A DNA stretch of 40,521 nucleotides from assembly GCA_003282225.1 (NCBI GenBank), contig QBZO01000006.1, positions 1 through 40,521 on the forward strand, read 5' to 3'. Both the position numbers and the translations under genes were made by a program. The DNA comes from Prochlorococcus sp. AG-335-I21 (lineage in GTDB: Bacteria; Cyanobacteriota; Cyanobacteriia; PCC-6307; Cyanobiaceae). Shown here in pieces: positions 8,401 through 18,535 of the stretch. The notes under the pieces are model-generated. The model saw only the letters and a list, made by a program, of their open reading frames with translations, was not told the origin of the DNA and made no database searches. Within the stretch, counting starts at the first letter, position 1. The number at the start of each line of letters is the position of its first letter.

Positions 8401-9981
8401 TCTTTGCTTAAAATAGTCGTATAATATATGGGGTTTTGAAGAAAGCACCGCTAAGGGGATGTCATCGCCCATACAAAAAGTAGGTTCTTTTGAGACAGAA
8501 GCCATCGAATCAAGAATGAGATCATTATCTTCGGCAGAAAAACCATAAACAGTTTGTTGTTGGAGTAACTCAAGATCTTTTAATTCACATGTTTCAAACC
8601 AATCTTCCTTTTTTAGTTTTACAATTCTTTTTTGAAGTAAATTTTGATAGTTTTTTCTTCTTGCAGCTTCTGATTTAACTTCCCAATTTCTTAATATTTT
8701 ATTTTTGGTAAAATCTACTGCAAGCATTTGGCCTGGACCTAATCTACCCTTCTCTATTACTTTATTATCCTCAATATCTACTACCCCTGTCTCTGATCCC
8801 ATTATCACAAATCCATCATTTGTAATTGAATATCTAGCGGGTCTTAAACCATTCCTATCAAGGGTTGCACCAATAAAATCACCATCTGTAAATACTAGAA
8901 GAGCAGGGCCATCCCAAGCTTCCTGGAGGCTAGCAGAATACTCATAAAATGCTTTTATATCATCTTTCCCTTCTAGTTCTGGTTGATCTCTGAATGCCTC
9001 TGGAACGAGTTTCAATAAAGAATCAGTTATTAATTGGCCTGAACGAATATTAATTTCAAGTGTTGCATCTAGATTTGATGAATCACTTTTGTTTATATCT
9101 ACAATTGGTTTAATATCTTTAGATAATTCCCCCCAATATTCATCGATATGATTTTCTGAGGCTTTGGCCCAATTAATATTTCCTAAAAGTGTATTGATTT
9201 CTCCATTATGGCCTAGATATCTCATGGGTTGAGCTAGGGGCCATTTTGGTAGAGTATTTGTGCTGAATCTTCGATGGTAAACAGAAAATGAAACTTTAAA
9301 TTCTTTTTTTTGTAGGTCTTCATAGAATTTTGAAAGTATTTCAGATCTGACCATGCCTTTGTATACCACTGTTTTGGAGCTAAGCGATGCGAAATAAAAT
9401 TCACAATCGCCAACGGCATTTTTTGTATTTTCTCTGATCCTTTTTTCAATTCTTTTTCTTAGCTGAAATAAGAGAGTCTCAATATCTCTAATACCATCTT
9501 TTTCTATACAAACGACCCATTGACTTATAAATGGTGCATTTTGTTTTGCTAATCTACCTAATATTTTATTTTTAACTGGTACGTTTCTCCAAAATGTTTT
9601 TTTGAAATTTAATCTTTTGGCTTCTTCATCACATATTAGTTTTGATTCTTTAATTTTTGAGTCATTATTCGGCATGAAAATCATACCTAAACCTCTCATT
9701 TGATTAGGTTTAGATTCCAAATTCATATCTGAATCTAAAAACCTCCATGGAATTGAACATAAGATACCTGCTCCATCACCTGAATCATTATCCCCTCCGC
9801 ATCCTCCTCTGTGCTCCATACAATTAAGCCCTTTTAAAGATTGCTCTAATATCCAATTACTTTCTTTGCCATCAATATTTGCAATGAAGCCCACACCACA
9901 AGCATCTTTCTCTCCAATGATTCCTTTTGGAGAATAACTATCTTGATATGGCTCGTTGCTTCTTTTGATACTCCCTCGCAT
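5407..9981 (-). CDS. glsF: ferredoxin-dependent glutamate synthase (GOGAT)
   Basis: 1524 aa; 'DACGVGFIA' (N-terminal nucleophile Cys after a propeptide), 'CIMARVCHKNTCPVGVATQ' 3Fe-4S region, GXGXG C-terminal repeats; no gltD nearby. Confidence 0.95.
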   Translation of the reverse strand: MRGSIKRSNEPYQDSYSPKGIIGEKDACGVGFIANIDGKESNWILEQSLKGLNCMEHRGGCGGDNDSGDGAGILCSIPWRFLDSDMNLESKPNQMRGLGMIFMPNNDSKIKESKLICDEEAKRLNFKKTFWRNVPVKNKILGRLAKQNAPFISQWVVCIEKDGIRDIETLLFQLRKRIEKRIRENTKNAVGDCEFYFASLSSKTVVYKGMVRSEILSKFYEDLQKKEFKVSFSVYHRRFSTNTLPKWPLAQPMRYLGHNGEINTLLGNINWAKASENHIDEYWGELSKDIKPIVDINKSDSSNLDATLEINIRSGQLITDSLLKLVPEAFRDQPELEGKDDIKAFYEYSASLQEAWDGPALLVFTDGDFIGATLDRNGLRPARYSITNDGFVIMGSETGVVDIEDNKVIEKGRLGPGQMLAVDFTKNKILRNWEVKSEAARRKNYQNLLQKRIVKLKKEDWFETCELKDLELLQQQTVYGFSAEDNDLILDSMASVSKEPTFCMGDDIPLAVLSSKPHILYDYFKQRFAQVTNPPIDPLREKLVMSLEMHLGERCSPFETKNIKPFIHLKSPIINEEELISIKESKIKSQTISSLFDIEEGQKGFEHKLKDICKQSEIAINEGCSLIIISDKGVTSKKSFIPPLLAVGAIHHYLLKKEIRLKASLILETGQCWSTHHLACLIGYGVSAVCPWLIFESGRHWLKHPKTQKLIEGKKINPLSIQEVQKNIKKALEDGLRKILSKIGISLLSSYHGAQIFEAVGLGSDLIKIAFNGTTSRIAGITLKELSNESFSIHTKAYPEIDIKKLEFLGFVQFRNYGEYHSNNPAMSKVLHTALKEGPGYDHFNTYQELVRNRPITSLRDLLTINSTRNSIPIDQVESVESICKRFCTGGMSLGALSREAHEVLAVAMNRIGGKSNSGEGGEDPARFNVLNDIDKNTQSATLPFIKGLENGDTACSAIKQIASGRFGVTPEYLRSGKQLEIKMAQGAKPGEGGQLPGPKVDSYIAKLRNSKPGVALISPPPHHDIYSIEDLAQLIHDLHQIHPKAKVSVKLVSEIGIGTIAAGVSKANADVIQISGHDGGTGASPLSSIKHAGLPWELGVAEVHKSLLENNLRDRVLLRTDGGLKTGWDVVIAALLGAEEYGFGSVAMIAEGCIMARVCHKNTCPVGVATQKEELRKRFKGLPDNVVNFFLYIAEEIRQIMSSIGVSRMEELIGNKEFLTTRDISLPKTGNIDLTSLVNNNPIFKDRSWINHSKDAHDNGHVLEDKFLMDTLFIEAVKNHKKFTKDIKIKNTDRSVCAKISGEIAEFFGNNGFKGELNLNFNGHAGQSFGAFLLKGMNIQLIGEANDYVCKGMNGGVLTIIPPRIDEKSSEQVILGNTCLYGATGGKLFALGKSGERFAVRNSGATAVTEGSGDHCCEYMTGGKIVILGPTGRNIGAGMTGGIAYILDENDDLENKVNKEIVSIHKITNLKQEEILLEILNEYYEKTKSLKASKIIKDWSNSKEIFKIVVPPSEEEMLSIKNQ

Positions 9982-10174
9982 AGATTATTTAACTATATAA
10001 GAAAATTTATTTATTTCTATTATAAAAATGAATTTCAAAATACAAAGCAAAAATAATGAAGAATTACTAAACAAATTAAAATTTTATTTATAAATAAAAA
10101 AAATCAAAAATGCTTTAGATATGACTCGTAAAAGGTTATGATGTTTTGATATGTATTTTTATCTATTAATATAG

Positions 10175-10552
10175 ATGCCGACCATTTCTCAATTAATTGG
10201 ATCAGAAAGAAAACGTCTGACAAGAAAAACAAAATCTCCTGCACTTAAATCTTGTCCAGAGAGAAGAGGAGTTTGTACAAGGGTTTATACATCTACTCCA
10301 AAGAAACCTAATTCCGCGTTAAGAAAAGTTGCCAGAGTTAGATTAACTTCAGGTTTTGAAGTTACCGCATATATTCCTGGAATCGGACATAATTTACAGG
10401 AGCACTCTGTAGTCCTGCTCAGGGGAGGAAGAGTTAAAGACCTGCCTGGGGTAAGATACCATATAATAAGAGGAACTTTAGATACTGCAGGAGTCAAAGA
10501 TAGACGTCAATCCAGGTCTAAATATGGTGCAAAAGCTCCTAAAAATGATTAA
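10175..10552 (+). CDS. rpsL: 30S ribosomal protein S12
   Basis: '[38 protein letters not shown]'. Confidence 0.98.
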   Translation: MPTISQLIGSERKRLTRKTKSPALKSCPERRGVCTRVYTSTPKKPNSALRKVARVRLTSGFEVTAYIPGIGHNLQEHSVVLLRGGRVKDLPGVRYHIIRGTLDTAGVKDRRQSRSKYGAKAPKND

Positions 10553-10578
10553 TTTTTTAACATCAATTCTTTTCTAAA

Positions 10579-11049
10579 ATGTCACGTCGAAATGCAGCAG
10601 TAAAAAGACCAGTTTTACCAGACCCTCAATTTAATAGTCGTCTTGCCTCAATGATGATTTCTAGATTGATGAAACATGGTAAAAAATCTACTGCACAAAA
10701 AATATTATCAGATGCTTTCTCTCTAATCAGTGATAGAACAGGTGGAAATGCTGTGGAGCTATTTGAAACAGCTGTAAAAAATGCAACCCCTTTAGTAGAG
10801 GTGAGAGCTAGAAGAGTTGGAGGTGCTACTTATCAAGTTCCTATGGAAGTTCGTCAAGAGAGAGGAACTGCTATGGCACTAAGATGGCTTGTTACTTTTT
10901 CAAGAGGAAGAAATGGAAAGAGTATGTCGCAAAAGTTAGCAGGTGAATTAATGGATGCAGCTAATGAAACTGGCAGCGCAGTTAAGAAGAGAGAGGATAC
11001 TCATAAAATGGCAGAAGCTAATAAAGCTTTTGCTCACTACAGATACTAA
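10579..11049 (+). CDS. rpsG: 30S ribosomal protein S7
   Basis: 156 aa S7, '[37 protein letters not shown]'. Confidence 0.98.
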   Translation: MSRRNAAVKRPVLPDPQFNSRLASMMISRLMKHGKKSTAQKILSDAFSLISDRTGGNAVELFETAVKNATPLVEVRARRVGGATYQVPMEVRQERGTAMALRWLVTFSRGRNGKSMSQKLAGELMDAANETGSAVKKREDTHKMAEANKAFAHYRY

Positions 11050-11092
11050 TTTCGACCCAAAATGGTCCTTATTTAGTTTATTATTGAACAAA

Positions 11093-11130
11093 AGTTTATT
11101 TCGATTAAATAAACTGTTGCTATTTAGCAA
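11093..11130 (+). promoter_or_regulatory. two tandem hairpins in the rpsG-fusA spacer
   Basis: AGTTTATTT(cgatt)AAATAAACT, perfect 9-bp stem 11093-11115; TTGCT(attt)AGCAA, 5-bp stem 11117-11130. Confidence 0.5.
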
Positions 11131-11154
11131 TTCATTCTATTTGGAGTTTTAACA

Positions 11155-13230
11155 TTGGCACGCGACTTTCCCCTTGAACGAGTACGGAATATAGGTATAG
11201 CCGCTCATATTGATGCTGGTAAAACAACGACTACTGAAAGAATACTTTTTTATTCAGGGGTTGTTCACAAAATCGGAGAGGTACATGATGGTGCTGCAGT
11301 AACAGATTGGATGGCCCAAGAAAGAGAGAGAGGAATTACTATTACAGCTGCTGCTATTTCTACAAGTTGGCAAGATCATAGAATTAATATTATTGATACG
11401 CCAGGACACGTTGACTTTACAATTGAAGTTGAAAGATCAATGAGAGTTTTAGATGGTGTTATAGCTGTGTTTTGTGCGGTAGGAGGTGTTCAGCCACAAT
11501 CAGAGACTGTTTGGAGACAAGCTGATAGATACTCTGTTCCAAGGATGGTTTTTGTCAATAAGATGGATAGAACAGGTGCAGACTTCCTCAAAGTTAATCA
11601 ACAAATTAAAGATCGTCTTAAAGCAAATGCTTTTCCTATTCAGCTTCCAATAGGAGCTGAAGGTGATCTTTCAGGAATTATTGATTTAGTTAGTAACAAG
11701 GCCTATTTATATAAAAATGATTTAGGAACTGATATTGAAGAAGCTCCAATACCAGATGAGATGAAAGACGAGGCATTGGAATGGAGAAGTAAATTAATGG
11801 AAAGTGTCGCAGAAAATGATGAAGAATTAATTGAAATATTTTTAGATAAGGGAGAATTAACTGAAGATGAATTAAAAAAAGGGATTAGAGAAGGAGTTCT
11901 CAAACATGGTTTAGTTCCTGTTTTATGCGGATCAGCCTTTAAAAATAAAGGGGTTCAACTAGTTCTTGATGCAGTAGTTGATTATTTACCAGCTCCAATT
12001 GATGTAAAACCAATTCAAGGTGTTTTACCAAATGGTAAGGAAGATGTTAGACCTTCGGATGATAATGCTCCTTTCAGTGCACTGGCTTTCAAAGTCATGT
12101 CTGATCCTTATGGAAAACTAACTTTTGTAAGAATGTATTCTGGAGTGCTTTCTAAAGGCAGTTATGTTATGAATTCAACTAAGGATGCTAAAGAGAGAAT
12201 TTCAAGGTTAGTTATCTTAAAAGCCGATGAAAGGGAAGAAGTTGATGAATTAAGAGCAGGAGATTTGGGAGCGGTGCTGGGATTGAAGAATACGACAACA
12301 GGTGACACCTTATGTAATACCGATGACCCAATAGTTCTAGAAACTTTATTTATACCCGAACCTGTTATCTCAGTTGCTGTAGAACCAAAAACTAAAGGAG
12401 ATATGGAGAAACTTTCTAAGGCCTTACAAGCCTTGTCTGAAGAAGATCCAACCTTCAGGGTAAGTACAGATCAGGAGACTAATCAGACTGTCATAGCCGG
12501 GATGGGGGAACTACATCTTGAAATTCTTGTAGACAGAATGTTGAGAGAGTTTAAAGTTGAGGCAAATATAGGCGCCCCTCAAGTTTCTTATAGAGAAACA
12601 ATTAGATCAAGTTCCAAGGGTGAAGGTAAATATGCAAGACAAACAGGAGGTAAAGGACAATATGGACACGTAGTTATTGAGATGGAACCTGCCGAAGTTG
12701 GTAAAGGGTTTGAATTTGTTAACAAAATCGTGGGTGGAACTGTGCCAAAAGAATATATTGGGCCAGCCTCAAATGGAATGAAAGAAACCTGTGAATCAGG
12801 GGTTCTTGCCGGTTATCCGCTGATTGATGTAAAAGTAACACTAGTCGATGGTTCGTTCCACGATGTAGACTCATCTGAAATGGCCTTCAAAATTGCAGGT
12901 TCAATGGCTTTTAAAGATGGGGTTAAAAAATGCAATCCTGTCCTCTTAGAGCCTATGATGAAAGTCGAGGTCGAAAGCCCTGATGATTTTCTTGGATCTG
13001 TAATTGGTGATCTCTCCTCAAGGAGAGGTCAAGTCGAAGGACAATCTGTCGATGATGGATTGTCTAAAGTACAGGCCAAAGTGCCTTTAGCCGAAATGTT
13101 CGGTTATGCCACTCAACTCCGATCAATGACTCAAGGTCGGGGTATATTCTCAATGGAGTTCGCAAATTATGAGGAAGTTCCTCGTAACGTTGCTGAAGCT
13201 ATCATTTCCAAGAATCAGGGCAACTCCTGA
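11155..13230 (+). CDS. fusA: elongation factor G
   Basis: 691 aa; '[19 protein letters not shown]', 'DTPGHVDF'; TTG start. Confidence 0.98.
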   Translation: MARDFPLERVRNIGIAAHIDAGKTTTTERILFYSGVVHKIGEVHDGAAVTDWMAQERERGITITAAAISTSWQDHRINIIDTPGHVDFTIEVERSMRVLDGVIAVFCAVGGVQPQSETVWRQADRYSVPRMVFVNKMDRTGADFLKVNQQIKDRLKANAFPIQLPIGAEGDLSGIIDLVSNKAYLYKNDLGTDIEEAPIPDEMKDEALEWRSKLMESVAENDEELIEIFLDKGELTEDELKKGIREGVLKHGLVPVLCGSAFKNKGVQLVLDAVVDYLPAPIDVKPIQGVLPNGKEDVRPSDDNAPFSALAFKVMSDPYGKLTFVRMYSGVLSKGSYVMNSTKDAKERISRLVILKADEREEVDELRAGDLGAVLGLKNTTTGDTLCNTDDPIVLETLFIPEPVISVAVEPKTKGDMEKLSKALQALSEEDPTFRVSTDQETNQTVIAGMGELHLEILVDRMLREFKVEANIGAPQVSYRETIRSSSKGEGKYARQTGGKGQYGHVVIEMEPAEVGKGFEFVNKIVGGTVPKEYIGPASNGMKETCESGVLAGYPLIDVKVTLVDGSFHDVDSSEMAFKIAGSMAFKDGVKKCNPVLLEPMMKVEVESPDDFLGSVIGDLSSRRGQVEGQSVDDGLSKVQAKVPLAEMFGYATQLRSMTQGRGIFSMEFANYEEVPRNVAEAIISKNQGNS

Positions 13231-13273
13231 TCTCTAAACTAAACACTCTTTAACCCCCGATTCTTTAATTCAA

Positions 13274-14473
13274 ATGGCTCGCGAGAAGTTCGAAAGGAAC
13301 AAACCACATGTCAACATAGGTACTATTGGCCATGTTGATCATGGGAAAACAACCCTGACTGCTGCTATAACTAATGTTTTAGCTAAAAAAGGTCAAGCAC
13401 AAGCTCAAGACTATGGAGACATCGATGGTGCTCCAGAAGAAAGAGAGCGTGGTATTACAATTAATACTGCACACGTTGAATACGAAACAGCCGATAGACA
13501 TTATGCTCACGTTGACTGTCCAGGTCACGCTGATTATGTGAAAAATATGATCACTGGAGCTGCTCAAATGGACGGTGCAATTTTAGTTTGTGCGGCAACA
13601 GACGGTCCTATGGCTCAAACAAAAGAGCATATTCTTCTAGCAAAACAAGTTGGAGTTCCTGCTTTGGTTGTTGCTTTAAATAAATGTGACATGGTAGATG
13701 ATGAAGAAATCATTGAACTTGTTGAAATGGAAATTAGAGAACTTCTTGATAGTTATGATTTCCCGGGAGATGATATACCCATCGTTCAAGTTTCAGGTCT
13801 AAAAGCTTTAGAAGGAGATTCTACTTGGGAATCTAAAATCGAAGAATTAATGACTGCTGTTGATGCTAGTATTCCCGAACCTGAAAGAGAAATAGACAAG
13901 CCATTCTTGATGGCAATTGAAGATGTATTTTCTATCACAGGTAGAGGAACAGTTGCCACTGGAAGAATAGAGAGAGGAAAAGTCAAAGTTGGGGAAGAAG
14001 TTGAAATAGTTGGAATAAGAGATACAAGATTGACTACTGTCACGGGAGTTGAAATGTTCCGTAAACTTCTTGATGAAGGTATGGCTGGAGACAATGTTGG
14101 ACTACTTTTACGTGGAGTTCAGAAAGAAGATATCGAAAGAGGTATGGTTCTTGTTAAAAAAGGTTCGATTACTCCTCATACAAAATTTGAAGGAGAAGTT
14201 TATGTGCTTAAGAAAGAAGAGGGTGGAAGACATACACCTTTCTTTGCTGGTTACCGACCACAATTTTATATAAGAACAACCGATGTAACTGGACAAATCA
14301 CTGCATTCACATCTGATGATGGAGCTAATGTTGAGATGGTAATGCCAGGTGACAGGATAAAAATGACTGGAGAATTAATTTGTCCAGTTGCGATTGAACA
14401 AGGTATGCGCTTTGCTATTCGCGAAGGTGGTCGTACTATTGGAGCTGGTGTTGTCTCTAAAATTATTCAATAA
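13274..14473 (+). CDS. tuf: elongation factor Tu
   Basis: 399 aa; '[20 protein letters not shown]'. Confidence 0.98.
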   Translation: MAREKFERNKPHVNIGTIGHVDHGKTTLTAAITNVLAKKGQAQAQDYGDIDGAPEERERGITINTAHVEYETADRHYAHVDCPGHADYVKNMITGAAQMDGAILVCAATDGPMAQTKEHILLAKQVGVPALVVALNKCDMVDDEEIIELVEMEIRELLDSYDFPGDDIPIVQVSGLKALEGDSTWESKIEELMTAVDASIPEPEREIDKPFLMAIEDVFSITGRGTVATGRIERGKVKVGEEVEIVGIRDTRLTTVTGVEMFRKLLDEGMAGDNVGLLLRGVQKEDIERGMVLVKKGSITPHTKFEGEVYVLKKEEGGRHTPFFAGYRPQFYIRTTDVTGQITAFTSDDGANVEMVMPGDRIKMTGELICPVAIEQGMRFAIREGGRTIGAGVVSKIIQ

Positions 14474-14533
14474 TTTTCTTTAATTTTATGAAGTAACCCC
14501 CTGATAATCTAAAATAGTCAAATACAGCGATAT

Positions 14534-14556
14534 GGGTTATTGATAATCAGTAACCC
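14534..14556 (+). promoter_or_regulatory. hairpin in tuf-rpsJ spacer
   Basis: GGGTTATTGATAATCAGTAACCC: 10-bp stem (one G-U) with 3-nt loop, followed by TTTT. Confidence 0.5.
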
Positions 14557-14582
14557 TTTTATAAAGAGATTAATTTAAACTT

Positions 14583-14903
14583 ATGACAGCTTCACTTACT
14601 CAACAAAAAATACGTATTAGATTAAAAGCATTCGATAGAAGAATGCTTGATTTATCTTGTGACAAAATAATTCAAACGGCAGATACAACCGCTGCTTCAG
14701 CTATCGGACCTATTCCATTACCAACTAAACGAAAAATTTATTGCGTTTTAAGATCGCCTCATGTAGATAAAGATTCTAGAGAGCATTTTGAGACTAGAAC
14801 TCATAGAAGAATAATTGATATTTATAGTCCTTCTGCTAAAACTATAGATGCTTTAATGAAATTAGATCTTCCTAGTGGTGTAGACATAGAAGTTAAATTA
14901 TAA
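14583..14903 (+). CDS. rpsJ: 30S ribosomal protein S10
   Basis: '[27 protein letters not shown]...[24 protein letters not shown]'. Confidence 0.98.
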   Translation: MTASLTQQKIRIRLKAFDRRMLDLSCDKIIQTADTTAASAIGPIPLPTKRKIYCVLRSPHVDKDSREHFETRTHRRIIDIYSPSAKTIDALMKLDLPSGVDIEVKL

Positions 14904-14958
14904 GAAATCCCGAATAGAACTTTAATTAACTAAACTATATTAAATATTTGAGGTTTAA

Positions 14959-15615
14959 ATGGGAGAGCTTTCAGTAAGGGAATTACCATTGTTCCCTCTC
15001 CCAGAAGTTGTTCTTTTCCCACAAGAAGTTTTGCCACTACATATCTTTGAGTCGAGATACAGAATTATGCTTAAATCTGTACTTGAATCAGATTCAATGT
15101 TTGGAGTAATTAAATGGGATCCCAACAAAAAGAGTATGGCCAACGTTGGCTGTTGTGCTCAGATAATTAAACATCAAACGGCTGAAGATGGTAGAAGCAA
15201 TATAATTACCTTGGGACAGCAAAGATTTCAAGTTCTTGAAATTGTACGTTCCACCCCTTATTGTTCAGCAATGGTAAGTTGGATCACTGATGAAAATGTT
15301 GATAGTTTTCAAAGTTTAGATCTTTTAAGAGATTCAGTCACTGAGGCCTTAAATGATGTAGTTAAATTAACTAGTAAATTAACTAATTCTCAGAAAGTTC
15401 TTCCTGATAAGTTACCTGAGAACCCTATGGAGCTGTCTTTTTGGATTGGTGCTCATTTGGGAGGGCCAGTAGCTGAAGAGCAGCAAAAACTTTTAGAGGA
15501 GAGGAACACACATACTCGTTTGCAAAGAGAGTTTGAAATGCTAGATCATACTAGAAAACAATTAGCAGCTAGAACAGCTTTAAAAGAAAGTTTTCCTGAT
15601 ATCAAAGAAAACTAA
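14959..15615 (+). CDS. Lon protease N-terminal-domain protein (no ATPase/protease domain)
   Basis: 'ELPLFPLPEVVLFPQEVLPLHIFESRYRIMLKSVLESDSMFGVI' LON substrate-binding domain; only 218 aa. Confidence 0.88.
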   Translation: MGELSVRELPLFPLPEVVLFPQEVLPLHIFESRYRIMLKSVLESDSMFGVIKWDPNKKSMANVGCCAQIIKHQTAEDGRSNIITLGQQRFQVLEIVRSTPYCSAMVSWITDENVDSFQSLDLLRDSVTEALNDVVKLTSKLTNSQKVLPDKLPENPMELSFWIGAHLGGPVAEEQQKLLEERNTHTRLQREFEMLDHTRKQLAARTALKESFPDIKEN

Positions 15616-16551
15616 ATGTCTATTTTTTTAATATCTTCTCTTGTTATATTTTTAACTTTATTATTTTCTTCTTTAATACTTTGGAGAATTAATACTAGAA
15701 AATACATTTCTTCGAGAACTGTAGCTAAAGCATATGATTCCTGGACTCAAGATAAATTACTAGAAAGATTGTGGGGAGAGCATATACATCTAGGTTTTTA
15801 TCCTCTAAATAAAAATATTGATTTTAGAGAGGCTAAAGTTCAATTTGTACATGAGTTAGTAAGTTGGAGTGGTTTAGATAAATTACCTAGAGGTTCTAGG
15901 GTTTTAGATGTCGGTTGCGGAATTGGTGGAAGTTCTAGAATTCTGGCGAATTATTATGGATTTAATGTCACTGGTATAACTATCAGTCCAGCTCAAGTAA
16001 AAAGAGCAAAAGAACTTACGCCTTATGGATGTAAATGCAACTTCAAAGTTATGGATGCTTTGGATTTGAAATTTGAAGAGGGAACATTTGATGGTGTTTG
16101 GAGTGTTGAGGCAGGAGCACATATGAATAATAAAACTAAATTTGCAGATCAAATGTTAAAAACTTTAAGACCTGGAGGATATTTAGCATTGGCTGATTGG
16201 AATTCAAGAGATTTACAAATGCAACCTCCATCGATGCTTGAAAAAATCATCTTAAAACAATTACTTGAACAGTGGGTGCATCCTAAATTTATAAGTATCA
16301 ATGACTTTAGTAGTATTCTTATAAATAACAAAAATAGTTCAGGTCAAGTTTTATCCTCTAACTGGAATTCTTTTACAAATCCGTCTTGGTTTGATTCAAT
16401 ATTTGAAGGAATGAGAAGACCTAATGCAATTTTATCCCTTGGTCCAGGAGCGATTATAAAGTCTATTAGAGAGATACCTACAATACTTTTAATGGATTGG
16501 GCTTTTAAAAAGGGTTTAATGGAATTTGGAGTTTATAAATGTAGAGGTTAA
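15616..16551 (+). CDS. SAM-dependent methyltransferase, MPBQ/MSBQ (plastoquinone/tocopherol pathway) type
   Basis: N-terminal TM anchor; 'VLDVGCGIGGSSRILANYYGFNVTGITISPAQVKRAKELTP'; 'WGEHIHLGFY' typical of cyanobacterial MPBQ methyltransferases. Confidence 0.82.
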   Translation: MSIFLISSLVIFLTLLFSSLILWRINTRKYISSRTVAKAYDSWTQDKLLERLWGEHIHLGFYPLNKNIDFREAKVQFVHELVSWSGLDKLPRGSRVLDVGCGIGGSSRILANYYGFNVTGITISPAQVKRAKELTPYGCKCNFKVMDALDLKFEEGTFDGVWSVEAGAHMNNKTKFADQMLKTLRPGGYLALADWNSRDLQMQPPSMLEKIILKQLLEQWVHPKFISINDFSSILINNKNSSGQVLSSNWNSFTNPSWFDSIFEGMRRPNAILSLGPGAIIKSIREIPTILLMDWAFKKGLMEFGVYKCRG

Positions 16552-17397
16552 TTAGTCTAAATTAATCTTTTCTGAAAAATAACATCCAAAGTCGATCAAA
16601 TGTTTACATAAGGGTTGTATTTTTTTCTTTAATTTATTAAATGCTTCAATATTAGTTTTAGTATTTATCTCAATATCAACATAGATAATATATTCTCCTA
16701 GTTCTCTCTTTGAAGGTCTAGATTCTATTTTACTCATGTTAAATCCATATTCTGCAATATAATTTAAGGCTTCCAGTAAAGCACCAGGATTATTTGAGAG
16801 TAATGAGAAGGCAAAACTTGCAATATTGGCTCTACCTACAATGTATTCTTTACTCAACAATACAAATCTTGTACAATTGCCCGGGACATCATTAATAGGA
16901 AATGCTAATTCTTTAAGTCCTTCTATTTCAATAAGAGATTTCGAACCAATAGCTGCTCTAAATGAGCTTCCTTTTACCATATTCACAGCTTCTGAAGTTG
17001 ATTTTGTTGGTAAAGTAATAGCTTCTGGAAGATTCTCAGATAGCCATTCTGAGCATTGAGCTAAAGCTTGTGGATGAGATAATACCTCAGATATCTCTGA
17101 AATCTTACCATCACTAATTAATGCATGTTTTATTGGCAAAACAATAGCTTTATTTATATTAATATCAGGAAATTTCCAAAGCGCGTCAAGAGTAGTTGTT
17201 ACTCCTCCTTCAACAGAATTCTCAATGGGTACTATTGCTGCATCACAATTGTTGTAGGCTATTGATTTAATAACCGAATATAGTCCGTTACATGGTACAA
17301 ATAAAGGTGACTTAAAATTAGCAAGCTTTGATAAAATATGAGCTGCTTTTTCAGCGTATGTCCCTTTAGGGCCTAAATATGCAACTTGTTTGCTCAT
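16552..17397 (-). CDS. pheA: prephenate dehydratase
   Basis: 'VAYLGPKGTYAEKAA', 'IVPIENSVEGGVTTTLDAL', C-terminal ACT-like 'NNPGALLEALNYIAEYGFNMSKIESRPSK'. Confidence 0.95.
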   Translation of the reverse strand: MSKQVAYLGPKGTYAEKAAHILSKLANFKSPLFVPCNGLYSVIKSIAYNNCDAAIVPIENSVEGGVTTTLDALWKFPDININKAIVLPIKHALISDGKISEISEVLSHPQALAQCSEWLSENLPEAITLPTKSTSEAVNMVKGSSFRAAIGSKSLIEIEGLKELAFPINDVPGNCTRFVLLSKEYIVGRANIASFAFSLLSNNPGALLEALNYIAEYGFNMSKIESRPSKRELGEYIIYVDIEINTKTNIEAFNKLKKKIQPLCKHLIDFGCYFSEKINLD

Positions 17398-17449
17398 GAT
17401 AAATTGTAAGAAAAAAAGAAATCAAATAAGCATTGGAGGTATATAGAAA

Positions 17450-17968
17450 ATGCTTTTAGCTTTTGATGCAAAACAGAAACTTAAACTTTCTGTTACGAGG
17501 AATAAAGAATATCTTTCTAGGTATCTTTTGGAGGAAGAAAGAGTTGTTGGAGCAATGCTAGACCCAAATAAATTAGAACCTGAAGGGGAAGGAATGTATA
17601 AGTATACTGTAACAAGTTTCAAGGTTTTTCAATTAGATGTTAAACCTGTTGTATCAATTGCAGTTGAGAATAAAGAGGGTGTTTTAAAAATGACTGCACT
17701 TGATAGTAAATTAGATGGTTTAGGAATGGTTGAAGACTTTAATTTAATTTTGAAAGCAAATTTGGAGGCAACTGATTTTGGGTTAGAAGGTGAAGCCTTA
17801 CTCGGAGTTTCAGTAAGTCAACCACCTCTTTTGAAACTTTTGCCAAAGAAAATTTTAGAATCTACAGGTCATTCAGTATTGAATGGAATATTATTAGGAA
17901 TAAAATCTAGAGTTCAACAACAATTAATAAAAGATTTTGTAAATTGGTATGAATTAAATCAGATTTAA
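17450..17968 (+). CDS. DUF1997-family conserved protein
   Basis: 172 aa; '[46 protein letters not shown]' pattern of cyanobacterial/plastid DUF1997 proteins. Confidence 0.7.
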   Translation: MLLAFDAKQKLKLSVTRNKEYLSRYLLEEERVVGAMLDPNKLEPEGEGMYKYTVTSFKVFQLDVKPVVSIAVENKEGVLKMTALDSKLDGLGMVEDFNLILKANLEATDFGLEGEALLGVSVSQPPLLKLLPKKILESTGHSVLNGILLGIKSRVQQQLIKDFVNWYELNQI

Positions 17969-18535
17969 CTTATTCAAGAAACTTTTTCTATGGAGATTCG
18001 TTAGTCCATTTTCTTTAAGACTTGAAAAATGTTGTTTGGTACCATATCCTTTATTTTTAAATATGAAATATCCAGGATATTTTCTTTCTAATCTTTCCAT
18101 CAAAGAGTCACGCATAACTTTAGCAATTATGCTTGCAGTAGCTATTGAAATCAATTTAGAATCACCCGAAATTATATTTCTTTGATTACCCTTCCAAAGT
18201 CTTAATGGTAATGGGCCGTCAATTAATAGTTCAGATGGCGTATTTTTTAACTTTTTAACTGCTCTAATCATTGAAAGCTCAGTTGCATATCTTATCCCCA
18301 ACAAATCTATCTCTCTTACTGAAGACTGCCCTAAACCGTAATCTGATGATAATGCAATAATTCTAGGAAAGACATCCTTTCTTTTTTTGGGAGTTAATTT
18401 TTTACTATCATTAACCCCTAATTTCTTGAGAGTTAATTCATTTTCCTTAGTAAGAACTATCGCAGCAGAAAATACAGGTCCAAAAACCGAACCACGACCT
18501 ACTTCGTCAATACCTATCTCAGAATCTTTATTCAA
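17954..18535 (-). CDS. rnhB: ribonuclease HII
   Basis: '[23 protein letters not shown]...[14 protein letters not shown]'. Confidence 0.96.
   Translation of the reverse strand: MNKDSEIGIDEVGRGSVFGPVFSAAIVLTKENELTLKKLGVNDSKKLTPKKRKDVFPRIIALSSDYGLGQSSVREIDLLGIRYATELSMIRAVKKLKNTPSELLIDGPLPLRLWKGNQRNIISGDSKLISIATASIIAKVMRDSLMERLERKYPGYFIFKNKGYGTKQHFSSLKENGLTNLHRKSFLNKLNLI

Noticed and set aside
5976-9449. Short ORFs inside gltB/glsF (5976-6158, 6245-6469, 8705-8947, 9234-9449)
   Set aside because: They lie in alternative frames of a strongly conserved GOGAT gene and have no recognisable protein features.
10285-14296. Antisense or out-of-frame ORFs within rpsL, rpsG, fusA and tuf (e.g. 10285-10497, 10955-11152, 11703-11903, 13786-14094, 14049-14273)
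   Set aside because: Overlap highly conserved genes; composition looks like frame-shadow ORFs.
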